64,000 bases of DNA from Halorussus salinisoli. Lineage in GTDB: Archaea; Halobacteriota; Halobacteria; Halobacteriales; Haladaptataceae. Shown here one piece after another: positions 1 to 8,147 of the stretch. Each line of letters opens with the position of its first letter. Positions within the stretch are counted from its first letter, which is position 1. The position numbers and the translations under genes were made by a program. Location of the stretch: positions 124,001 through 188,000 of the forward strand of contig SZNP01000011.1 of assembly GCA_005239435.1 (NCBI GenBank), given 5' to 3'. Under the pieces are notes generated by a model. The model saw only the letters and a program-made list of their open reading frames with translations. It did no database searches and was not told the DNA's origin.

Positions 1-89
1 GGATGTATCGGGACTACGAACACGAGCTGGGCGAGCAGGTCGGGATTTCGGTTGATCCGTCGGTGGAGGAGATGGTTGAGAAAGATTGA
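1..89 (+). CDS. 3' end of an unidentified gene (partial)
   Basis: An open frame runs from the window edge to a TGA at 87-89. The visible residues are acidic (about 28 residues ending VEKD), as in haloarchaeal proteins. The true start lies outside the window; the ATG at 3-5 may be internal. Too little is visible to name a family. Confidence 0.4.
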   Translation, partial: MYRDYEHELGEQVGISVDPSVEEMVEKD

Positions 90-205
90 GGAATGGGGCT
101 CTTCGTTCACGCCTCTTCAGAGAAAACATCTCTGTCTCTTTCGTGAGTTATTCTGTGTGATAATAGCACTACAGATATAAGTGGCAAAGATGTGATGACC
201 GATTC

Positions 206-673
206 ATGGCAACTGCCACGAAAGCGAAGGAGAGTTCCCCAAAAGAGATTGACGACTACATGTTGAAGGACGAGGAGGTATCGTACTCCTTCAAACACCG
301 ACCGTCCGGGCTGATTCCGTGGTTGAAGTCGCTTCTTGGATACGGTGAGAGCCACTGGTACGTGACAAACGAACGGCTCATCAAGTACGATAAGATAGCA
401 GGGGGTCTCGGGTTCCGGGAGGTCCCCCTTGAGAATATCACGTCCGTTGAATACGGACGGAAAATTGATCTTCAGGCGCTGGCAATCGGGATTATTACGC
501 TTCCGATTCTGATTGGAGTCCTGATTATTTTGGCCACTCTCTTCCGTCGGCCACAGGTCCTCGAACTACACGTTTCGGGTGGGTCGAACCTCTCGGTCGA
601 GATCTCGAAAGGGACCGATATCGAGGAAATCCTCTGGTACTTGCCCACTCAGCGGAAAATTGATTCCGAGTAA
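206..673 (+). CDS. PH-domain membrane protein
   Basis: A 155-residue protein with the layout of bacterial-type PH-domain (bPH) proteins. The N-terminal ~30 residues are charged. Residues ~45-85 hold the typical 'WYVTNERLIKYD...GFREVPLENITSVEYG' strands, a hydrophobic segment at ~92-115 is a likely membrane helix, and a second beta region (LELHVSGG) follows. The family is small membrane-anchored proteins of unknown role. A TATA-like gatataag at about 174-181 sits ~27 nt before the ATG, so the message is probably leaderless. It stands alone upstream of the nuclease island. The fold call is fairly safe; the function is unknown. Confidence 0.7.
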   Translation: MATATKAKESSPKEIDDYMLKDEEVSYSFKHRPSGLIPWLKSLLGYGESHWYVTNERLIKYDKIAGGLGFREVPLENITSVEYGRKIDLQALAIGIITLPILIGVLIILATLFRRPQVLELHVSGGSNLSVEISKGTDIEEILWYLPTQRKIDSE

Positions 674-826
674 TACAGAGTAGCGAGACACTCTAGCGAT
701 TCTGTCGCGGTATTATCCTCAATGACCCTGCCTGTCGTCATAGAGCGAGCATGAGGCGATCCAGGTCAGGAGACGACGTTTAGAAAGGAAATCTTCACAA
801 TGGAATACTGACAAACGAACCGCTTA

Positions 827-1822
827 GTGAACGACACTAGTGGACTATACCTTATTCCGGTGAACGACGAGTGGCGAGACGAGTTCAGACGCTCTGTTGA
901 ATCGCCAGTCGATCTCACGGCTTACGAGGACGTGCCACCGCAATTGGAAGGGTTGACGGAACGCAGAATTTGGGGGACAACCGAGACAGACGCGAGTAAG
1001 AAACAGACCGCAATCGATCAGATGACATCTGGTGATTCCGTCTTATTCTATCACGACGGGGCGTTCATCGCAGGTGGACGCGTGCGACGCACCTTCGAAA
1101 ACTCGGACGTGGGGCGACTCCTCTGGAACGAACCGCGGAGTAGGCATATCTTCACCATCGAGGACTTCACCACGGACGTCCTCGCTATTGAGCATATCTG
1201 GAACCTGCTTGGGTACAAGGCGCGGCCAGTCGTGCAAGGCTTCACTCGCGTCGCCGACCAGCGCGTTGCAGGGTTGGTAGACGACTACGGCTCTGTCGAA
1301 GCCGCCATATTCGACGAAGACTCGGATGAGCCATCTGAGGCGGAGATTGAGAACGCACAGACCGAATTGAAGCAAGCCGTTGCTGGTGAACCCCGGCTAA
1401 CCGAAGCTGAAGACGAGTTCATAGAACGTAGACAGCGGGCACGGGATGCAGCATTTACACGACTCGTCAAAGAAGCATACGATGATACGTGCGCGATGTG
1501 TAGACAGAGTCGAGAGACCACCGACGGACAACCGGAGGTCGAAGCAGCCCACATCTATCCGAAGGAACAGAACGGGCGTGATGATATCCGAAACGGCATA
1601 GCGCTCTGTCGGCTTCACCATCGGGCATTCGACTCCGGCTGGCTCTCACTCACAGACGACTATACGATTCTTGTCAGGGACTGCCCTGACCGGAATGGCT
1701 ACCACGAGTTCAAACAACTCGAAGGAAAGAGAGTTCGGCTTCTGTCCGATGAACGATTTCGGCCAGACCAGCTGTTCATAGCGAAACACCGAGAACTCCA
1801 CGGCTTCAAGAACAGCTTTTAG
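827..1822 (+). CDS. EVE-like domain / HNH endonuclease fusion
   Basis: A 331-residue protein starting at GTG. The C-terminal part is a clear HNH nuclease: C222-x2-C225, H242 in 'AAHIYP', then 'NGIALCRLHH' with H264-H265. The N-terminal ~140 residues (from 'LYLIPVNDEW' through 'GDSVLFYHDGAFIAGGRV' to 'GYKARPVVQGFTRV') resemble EVE/PUA-like modules, which in known restriction proteins bind modified bases. Such fusions act as modification-dependent or type IV-like endonucleases. It is the first of three nuclease-like genes on this strand, close to a DNA-modification-type DpdA gene. The HNH call is strong; the EVE call is by pattern only and needs a profile search. Confidence 0.75.
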   Translation: MNDTSGLYLIPVNDEWRDEFRRSVESPVDLTAYEDVPPQLEGLTERRIWGTTETDASKKQTAIDQMTSGDSVLFYHDGAFIAGGRVRRTFENSDVGRLLWNEPRSRHIFTIEDFTTDVLAIEHIWNLLGYKARPVVQGFTRVADQRVAGLVDDYGSVEAAIFDEDSDEPSEAEIENAQTELKQAVAGEPRLTEAEDEFIERRQRARDAAFTRLVKEAYDDTCAMCRQSRETTDGQPEVEAAHIYPKEQNGRDDIRNGIALCRLHHRAFDSGWLSLTDDYTILVRDCPDRNGYHEFKQLEGKRVRLLSDERFRPDQLFIAKHRELHGFKNSF

Positions 1823-2032
1823 CAAACTCCTTCGGAGTGACGCGGCGTCCACTAACTGTAACTAAATGAATCACGCAGTACATGTTACTACGGAATGCCA
1901 ATCTACTTGCTTACTGCGACCCGCCAATGCCACGAGGCTGGCCGCAGTTTGGGACTCGCCACATTCCGTTACCCGAGATTAGATTCCAATAACGGGATTA
2001 TTTCACATAGCTGGAGATACTTCTTACTGCCC

Positions 2033-3145
2033 ATGGTTACTGGAGTAACTTCGTTCATCTCATTCGACGATGTTCGTAGCGAGATAGATTCGAGCTATCC
2101 GAATCCCGGCCAGGACGTTGAGGCTGACTTGCAGATCTCAAATAATGGCTATAGCCATCGCTTGGTAGGCAACTGTGTAGAATTCCTCAGTCGCGTCTGG
2201 TTGTACCGCCAGTGTGATTCTATTATCCGGCCGAATCTTCCTGCGTATACGGACGGATCGGAGGTCTTGGACCGTGCTGAGCGATGGGGTCGAGACACGA
2301 GTGACTTCGAAAACCAATACGAATGGGACTCAACGGAGAAGCCGCCAGTTCGAGTCTCCGTTTTTGATGGGTTCGTTTGGGAGGACGAGCGCAATCGTGC
2401 TTCGAACCGAGAGGAGTGGGAAGCACAGTTGGAGAAACGGGCGGACTGGCGGCCACGTCCAAGCCCGCTCACCTGGCGATATGATGAGGAGCTTGCAACG
2501 GTTGTTGAGCAGTTCATTGAGACAGGAATGAATACTGAGGGGGTGGTGAAAGCGGCCTTGCTGAACGCTGGCTGGCAGCCAGACGAAGTGGTTACCTCGT
2601 GGGTCGATCGCGCCACGATTGAAGACGAGCTACGCGAAGAGATGGCGAGCCTGTTTCGGTTGCTCCGTGAACAAGCCTGGACCGACGGCGAGCGTCTCGT
2701 GGAGAATCCACGCTTTGGGATGCACCAACACATCCTGCCTGGGGAGGGTGATTTCATCATTGATGATCTGTTAGTCGATATCAAAACAACTGAGAAGGGA
2801 ACCTTTACGCCAGCATACTGGCGACAGTTGTTGCTATACTATGTGTTGGTAGATATCCAGCGAGAGCTGTATGAGGTCGAGGGACGAACCTATGGAAAGG
2901 AGGGATGGGATGGCAAGTACCCGGAGGTGTCACGGGCCGGGATTTATTTCGCCCGGCATGGGGAGTTGCAGACGGTCGATATAGATGACTTGTTGACGTC
3001 ACCTAAGTACGAGCGGTTCCGAGCAAGAATCGTCGATAGGGCCATCGAGGAAAACCGGCACGCCCAGCATGACTATTCAGCGATTCGAGGTGTATTGACC
3101 GAGCCATATGATTACGAGCGCCAGCGGTCGCTCTCAGATTTCTAG
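2033..3145 (+). CDS. PD-(D/E)XK nuclease-like protein
   Basis: A 370-residue protein if started at the ATG at 2033. The frame stays open 46 codons upstream to 1895, but that stretch does not read like protein, so the shorter start is preferred. At residues ~238-252 the sequence 'GEGDFIIDDLLVDIKTTE' gives D240, D249 and K251, the spacing of a PD-(D/E)XK catalytic core. It is followed by a helix 'WRQLLLYYVLV' with the expected Q. The N-terminal ~230 residues are unrecognised. Its place between two HNH proteins suggests a role in cutting foreign DNA. The product family is inferred from motifs only. Confidence 0.6.
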   Translation: MVTGVTSFISFDDVRSEIDSSYPNPGQDVEADLQISNNGYSHRLVGNCVEFLSRVWLYRQCDSIIRPNLPAYTDGSEVLDRAERWGRDTSDFENQYEWDSTEKPPVRVSVFDGFVWEDERNRASNREEWEAQLEKRADWRPRPSPLTWRYDEELATVVEQFIETGMNTEGVVKAALLNAGWQPDEVVTSWVDRATIEDELREEMASLFRLLREQAWTDGERLVENPRFGMHQHILPGEGDFIIDDLLVDIKTTEKGTFTPAYWRQLLLYYVLVDIQRELYEVEGRTYGKEGWDGKYPEVSRAGIYFARHGELQTVDIDDLLTSPKYERFRARIVDRAIEENRHAQHDYSAIRGVLTEPYDYERQRSLSDF

Positions 3146-3244
3146 TGCCAGCGATTAATCCACCAACCAAAAAGAACATAATTTCGTCCTTATACTTGCT
3201 TTGACAACGAAAAGATCTTGATCGGGCTCTAACACAACTCCGGT

Positions 3245-4231
3245 ATGCCTCCGGAGCGACTCCGCAGTATCGTCCCGATGTTCGGCGGTGGGACACACTA
3301 CGTTGAGACGCTAGACTTGATTATCGAGTTCGTTCAAGCCCATCAGCCATCGACGGATGAACTCATCGGGTGGCATCGAGGGACATTCTCGAACGTATCA
3401 AGCCGGGACTCGATTATGCGGCGGGTCGGGTATTTGAGACAGATTGGATTCCTTCGGGAAGACGATGAGTACTGGCTGCTGGGGGATGCTGGCCGTGAGT
3501 ACGTCCAGCAGCAGGACGTTGCGACGCTCCTCCGCATTATGTGTGAGCGCAACGTCGGGCTTCGGAGTCTGCTGTACGCGTTGTCTGCTGGGCCGATGAC
3601 GATCATGGAGATTAGCGACCAACAGTTGGATACGCATCCGGAGTTGGGGTGGAGTCGCGGGGAGACGGATATGGCGAAGCAACGGGCGAACTGGCTGCGG
3701 AGTATGGACCTCGTCGAAAAACGAGACGACGAATACGTCCTAACCGACAGCGGATGGCAGTTCGTTGAGGACGCGGTCGAGGACTGGGCAGGTACTAACT
3801 GGACATCGACGGCGTCTCCGTCAGGGATGTCGGCTGGCACGTACGAAACTACAGCGTACGCGAGAGCGGTCGATCCGGAGTTCCGTGCGACGGTGATTGC
3901 ACAACACGACCAGACGTGCCCCGTTTCTGGCGTTGACCATCCAGGGCTGTTAGATGTCGCTCATGTGTTATCGTGGAGCGAGTATCCCGACTACAGGGCT
4001 GACCTGACGAACGTACTCCCACTGAGCAAGACGCATCATGCCGCATTTGACCGGGAGCTATTCACCATCGACCGAGAGTATCGACTGCGAGTGAACCCAT
4101 CGTTCGACACGGAAAGCGACCTGCTTCAGCGCACGATTGTCGAACAAGCCGGTGAGCGTGTTCCACTCCCCGATGAGAGTCTAAATCCCGAGTATCTTGC
4201 TGAGCACAACGCGGCGCTAGCATGGGTCTAG
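3245..4231 (+). CDS. Winged-helix / HNH endonuclease
   Basis: A 328-residue protein. Residues ~1-180 contain two winged-helix-like repeats ('SRDSIMRRVGYLRQIGFLREDDEYWLL' and 'MAKQRANWLRSMDLVEKRDDEYVLT'), as in the DNA-reading part of some haloarchaeal restriction proteins. The C-terminal HNH core shows C225, H240 in 'DVAHVLSW', N256 in 'LTNVLPL' and H264 in 'KTHHAAFD'. The first Cys pair is incomplete (C-x-V-S-G rather than CxxC), which is common in HNH_2-type domains. It ends 41 bp before the convergent stop of the DpdA-like gene. It is likely a site-specific or modification-sensitive nuclease; the target is unknown. Confidence 0.75.
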   Translation: MPPERLRSIVPMFGGGTHYVETLDLIIEFVQAHQPSTDELIGWHRGTFSNVSSRDSIMRRVGYLRQIGFLREDDEYWLLGDAGREYVQQQDVATLLRIMCERNVGLRSLLYALSAGPMTIMEISDQQLDTHPELGWSRGETDMAKQRANWLRSMDLVEKRDDEYVLTDSGWQFVEDAVEDWAGTNWTSTASPSGMSAGTYETTAYARAVDPEFRATVIAQHDQTCPVSGVDHPGLLDVAHVLSWSEYPDYRADLTNVLPLSKTHHAAFDRELFTIDREYRLRVNPSFDTESDLLQRTIVEQAGERVPLPDESLNPEYLAEHNAALAWV

Positions 4232-4272
4232 AGTATCATTCTACATATCTACACGGACTATTTCAAGTAGTA

Positions 4273-7176
4273 TTATAGGCCTTCGAGCGTTGATTGGGCT
4301 GGTTTTTCGTCTACCCGCCTGCATAAGTCCTCAATAGTTTCAGGGTCTAGCTGGTCAATGCTATCCACACGACGTGCAAAATTCTTAAAGTAGAAGCCTT
4401 TTAGACCGACAACGATAGTGCCGTGCTTCTCTGCGTCATCCATCCGTGCTGGGACGGACACGATATTATCGAACTGTTCGTCAACGAGTTCTCGATTGAA
4501 CACTACGCCAATACGATCGGTCAGGACTTCCTGCACCATCTCGTCAATATCGATACTCGTGTAGTAGTCCTTCCCGAGCGTAAAGAAGACAACATCGTAG
4601 TCTGACTCGGTCATCACCTGCGCTAAGTCCTCCTGAATGCGTAACTGGGCGGACCGCTCACAGATCTCACTAACGTTCATCGAACTGAACGTCACCTCGT
4701 ACGGAGGCAGGGATTCAGTCTCCTCAACCAACCCGAAACCAGCACTAATGAAGTACCGGCGGACATAATGGCCCTCCCGATCCAACCGCCGCACGGCGTC
4801 TTTCACGAACTCCTGCTGGCGGCCAGTATACAAATCCCGAGCAGCAATTCCCGGCACGTCATCACGTTCCAGCAGTTCCTTCCTCGAGAATCGGAGCGTC
4901 TCTTCCGCATCGAATTCCTGGACAGTCTCTGGCGTGTTCTTCGAGCCTGAACACTGGTCAATGACCAAGATGTCGAGGCCGTCGTCGGTCGACAGTTGTG
5001 GCGGATGCGGAACAAAATCCTCACCAGCGACATAGTTCCCACCACAACTCTCGAGTGCGCTCTTTCGCACCGTGTCCGCTTCCTCGTAGACCTGTATAGA
5101 ACAGCCGCTCTGCTTGACAGTATCGAGAAGACGTTTATCTACGTCACCGTCGGGTGCGTGCAGAATCAATTTCTGATATCGCTCAGTTTCCCGACCTAGA
5201 TTTTCAGCCATACTAGTACGTGAGAATGACACCGAGGCTGGTGTGTTCTCCCACCACTCTCGGACTCCATCGGCGTCCACAACACCGACTTCGGCAACGG
5301 GAAGATCGTGGACTTGCTCCCAGAATTCCGAGTGCTCCTTCCGGAGATAGTCTTTAACTGTGTCGTAGCCGCTTAGAGACGCTGTCCCCTGTGTTGCCAC
5401 GATGATTTTCGGCAGTTTGTCCGCGAACTCGTGGTAGAACCGGTGCGTGTTATGGAATCCACGGCGGCGGTTTCGATCATTTCCACGGAAGATACAAACC
5501 TCAACGCCATTCTCGACGCATATCGGACAGTCACACTTCTCCCACGGTCTTCTTTGGAGCGTTTTCTGGTATTCCCCAAGCAGGTTATCGTCTCCAATCC
5601 ACTCCGCATAATCACGAACGACGGTCCAAATTTCATCGTACTCCGTAGGCGCTTCCTCGTCTTCTAACACGGACTTCATCCGCGGGAAGCCCTCGAATTT
5701 CCGCTCGGCGACTTTGAGCAATTCATCGTAGTCGCTGAAATCGACGGGATCCGCCAGCTCGTCGGAGCGGAGGAGCTTGACCAGTTTACCGAGGAGGTTC
5801 TCGCTGAAGGTAGCTTGTAGCTCTCGGGCGTAGTCGAAGTGATCGCGGAAGGCTGCTTCGATGTCACGGAGTCGGGACTTGTCGTATCGGTTGTCGTGGC
5901 GGTGTTCCCGGAGATACTCTCGCGTCGCCGATAGCACAGGCCCAGCCTTTTCGCGCCAGTCTTGAAGGGCATCCGTAATCGACTCGTCCGCCGCGTATGC
6001 TCGGAGCGCCACTAGCGTTTCCCGACCTCGAAGTGACTTTTCGATTGCCTCGTCGAGGTCGTCGCGGTTAGAGGGGTATCGAATACGGATTGCGTCGTAG
6101 CGCTCGTCGGCGTCCAACCGATAATTCTGTCCGCCAGTCCACGCCGAGCGCAACATGCTTGCGCTGTCGAAACTGGTGATCCCTGATCGACCGACTGTCT
6201 CGAAGCCCTCCGTTTTCGCGAATCCGAAGACGTGTGAGTCAATGCGTGTGTCGTGCTCGCGCTCGAACTCCTTGACAGTCTTTCCGACGCCCTTCACGAT
6301 TTTCCGGACCTCGTGAATTAGGCTACCTGCAACCCCGCCAATCCCGAGATAGTTATAGCCGATATCGAGAACGGTGTCGGCAGCATTGGCATATGACTCG
6401 GCGTTCCAGCCCTGAATTGCGACCATTAGTCGGAATGGGTAGTTCCCGTCGTGGTAGAGGTCGTACATCTCTTGGGCATTGCGCAACGTGAGTTCATAGC
6501 GGAACTCCGCATCGTTCTCACGGTAGACCGCGCGAGGATCGGTCTTTAGACTCTCAAGTACTGCATCTATGTCACCTTGGAAATCCTCGGCGGTGAACGG
6601 TTCGACGTCTCCGTCCGCTCTTGTCCGTATCGTTGGTTCGTACTCGTCGACATACACGGGCCACTCCTTGGGCCACTCGTCCGTCATCAGATCGACGATA
6701 TCGGTCAGCGCGTCCGGGATATCGCTCTTTTTGAAGTCCGAGCGGAAGGCGCGTTCGTCGAGATAGAGACGCCCTTTGTCCTTTCCAGACCTCAGAACGA
6801 GGTGGTCTATCGTCACTCCGACCGTGACTTCGAGTGTCTCGTAGAAGTCCAGCATCTCGGCATTCCCGTACGGAGGGAAGGGGAGGGCCTTGTACCCCCA
6901 CGCGCCACAGTCGCTGATTGTCGGTAGCCAGTCGGGAATAGAGAGAACGGGGTCGTCGTAAACGCCGTACTCTGCAAGGCGTTCGGTCTTCCGATTCGTC
7001 TCTTCTACCTGCTCGCGCGAGATGAGAACCCCATCGATAGGTGTAGTGTCGCGCTCGAAGATATCCCAGATGTAGTCTAGGTTTCGTTCTTGGCGGTTGA
7101 GGTTAGAGAGTTCATCATGTTCAAAGTCGTAGTGAGCATCAACTGCGTCATCCCATTCAGGAACGTAGAATCTCAC
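4273..7176 (-). CDS. dpdA-like: DpdA-type DNA/tRNA transglycosylase fused to DUF6884-like domain
   Basis: A 967-residue protein with the tRNA-guanine transglycosylase (TGT) signature spread over ~600 residues. There is D89 in 'DCGAWGY', 'IQGWNAESYANAA', a 'GIGGVAG' loop, 'SHVFGFAKT', and the nucleophile motif 'TSFDSASMLRSAW' (D337). A zinc site C548-x-C550-x2-C553 is followed by H575/H578. This combination fits DpdA, the TGT paralogue that inserts preQ0 into DNA, better than archaeosine TGT. Residues ~735-930 form a second domain ('VIDQCSGSKN', 'ARDLYTGRQQEF', 'YFISAGFGLV') resembling DUF6884/YaaA-like proteins. Haloarchaea already make preQ0 for archaeosine, so no synthesis genes are needed nearby. 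The neighbouring nucleases suggest a modification-restriction island. Which nucleic acid is modified cannot be told from sequence. Confidence 0.75.
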   Translation of the reverse strand: MRFYVPEWDDAVDAHYDFEHDELSNLNRQERNLDYIWDIFERDTTPIDGVLISREQVEETNRKTERLAEYGVYDDPVLSIPDWLPTISDCGAWGYKALPFPPYGNAEMLDFYETLEVTVGVTIDHLVLRSGKDKGRLYLDERAFRSDFKKSDIPDALTDIVDLMTDEWPKEWPVYVDEYEPTIRTRADGDVEPFTAEDFQGDIDAVLESLKTDPRAVYRENDAEFRYELTLRNAQEMYDLYHDGNYPFRLMVAIQGWNAESYANAADTVLDIGYNYLGIGGVAGSLIHEVRKIVKGVGKTVKEFEREHDTRIDSHVFGFAKTEGFETVGRSGITSFDSASMLRSAWTGGQNYRLDADERYDAIRIRYPSNRDDLDEAIEKSLRGRETLVALRAYAADESITDALQDWREKAGPVLSATREYLREHRHDNRYDKSRLRDIEAAFRDHFDYARELQATFSENLLGKLVKLLRSDELADPVDFSDYDELLKVAERKFEGFPRMKSVLEDEEAPTEYDEIWTVVRDYAEWIGDDNLLGEYQKTLQRRPWEKCDCPICVENGVEVCIFRGNDRNRRRGFHNTHRFYHEFADKLPKIIVATQGTASLSGYDTVKDYLRKEHSEFWEQVHDLPVAEVGVVDADGVREWWENTPASVSFSRTSMAENLGRETERYQKLILHAPDGDVDKRLLDTVKQSGCSIQVYEEADTVRKSALESCGGNYVAGEDFVPHPPQLSTDDGLDILVIDQCSGSKNTPETVQEFDAEETLRFSRKELLERDDVPGIAARDLYTGRQQEFVKDAVRRLDREGHYVRRYFISAGFGLVEETESLPPYEVTFSSMNVSEICERSAQLRIQEDLAQVMTESDYDVVFFTLGKDYYTSIDIDEMVQEVLTDRIGVVFNRELVDEQFDNIVSVPARMDDAEKHGTIVVGLKGFYFKNFARRVDSIDQLDPETIEDLCRRVDEKPAQSTLEGL

Positions 7177-7319
7177 TAATTTTGTTCACCACCATCTAGT
7201 TAGCTATTTTCACTATATGAATTTCCCTTTCTCTCGCCGTCTTGTGCTTCAAAGAACCTGACGTGAGGTTCACAGACGAACTTCTTTATATCTCCATTCA
7301 AGTATTACTAATAGCTAAA
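7177..7319. promoter_or_regulatory. Divergent promoter region between dpdA-like and GIY-YIG-like genes
   Basis: On the + strand TTTATA at 7285-7290 lies ~30 nt before the ATG at 7320. On the - strand a catatag-like TATA near 7212-7218 lies ~37 nt before the ATG at 7176. The 143-bp gap is A+T-rich compared with both genes. Short or absent leaders are expected for both transcripts. Confidence 0.5.
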
Positions 7320-8030
7320 ATGCAACGCAAGCGGGACATTGATCGACTGTATACACTTCTTCAACGGCTCGATGAGAAAGTCGGCGGGAAACAAAAACTC
7401 AAAGACTGTACTGGCTATATGGACTGGCCAGACCGTGGTGTCTACATTTTCTTTGCCCCAGGTGAATACCAAGACTCGGACGACCACCTTCGAGTGACCC
7501 GTATTGGAACCCATGCTGTCTCCGAAGGAAGTGGCACGTCACTCTGGGACCGGCTCCGAACACACCGGGGAGCGAAACGAGGAAGCTATGAAGGTGGTGG
7601 AAATCATCGGGGCTCAGTATTTAGAAAACGAGTTGGTGAAGCCCTTATCGACCGTGAAGACTTGCAGGAGGAATATCCCTACTGGGGCCAGGGTTCAAGC
7701 GCGAAACGGGAACGCCGGCTCAATGAACTTGACATGGAACAGCGAGTGAGCAACTATCTCCGGGACCTTCCATTCCTCTGGCTGAACGTGGACGACGAAC
7801 CGAGCCCCAAGAGTCAACGGGCCTATATCGAGCGGAATATGATTGCACTACTGAGCAACTACCAGCGAGAGACAGTTAATGCTCGCTCAGATGATTGGGT
7901 TGGTAAACACAGCCGAAGCGAGAAAATCCGTAAATCGGGGCTTTGGAACGTAAATCACGTCGATGAGGAATACGACCCTGCCTTCCTTGATGATGTGAGT
8001 GAGGCTATCGAGAACACGGAATCGGTGTAG
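7320..8030 (+). CDS. GIY-YIG-like nuclease
   Basis: A 236-residue protein. The frame opens at 7242, but the ATG at 7320 fits the TATA box at 7285-7290 and the start of charged coding sequence. The GIY-YIG core can be traced: 'RGVYIFF' (G40-V41-Y42), then 'VTRIGTHA' at ~60-67, an Arg-rich helix 'SLWDRLRTHRGAKRGSY', and the metal-binding Glu in 'YIERNMIALL' (E171). The family cuts DNA in homing, repair and restriction enzymes. Its divergent placement against the DpdA-like gene suggests a shared role in recognising or destroying DNA lacking the host mark. The assignment is motif-based. Confidence 0.65.
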   Translation: MQRKRDIDRLYTLLQRLDEKVGGKQKLKDCTGYMDWPDRGVYIFFAPGEYQDSDDHLRVTRIGTHAVSEGSGTSLWDRLRTHRGAKRGSYEGGGNHRGSVFRKRVGEALIDREDLQEEYPYWGQGSSAKRERRLNELDMEQRVSNYLRDLPFLWLNVDDEPSPKSQRAYIERNMIALLSNYQRETVNARSDDWVGKHSRSEKIRKSGLWNVNHVDEEYDPAFLDDVSEAIENTESV

Positions 8031-8147
8031 CGTAATCGCCAGTCACCAACGGGAGTATTTTAGTGCTGGGTCATGCCAGTGGTACTCTTTTTAGGACGCT
8101 ATTCTAAATTTCGCCATTAAGATAGAATAATTAAAAGGAAACGCTAA

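Noticed and set aside
4273..7176. Annotation as archaeosine tRNA transglycosylase (tgtA)
   Set aside because: The protein lacks a recognisable PUA domain at the C-terminus, is far longer, carries a DUF6884-like domain and follows DpdA motif wording; host tgtA is expected on the chromosome.
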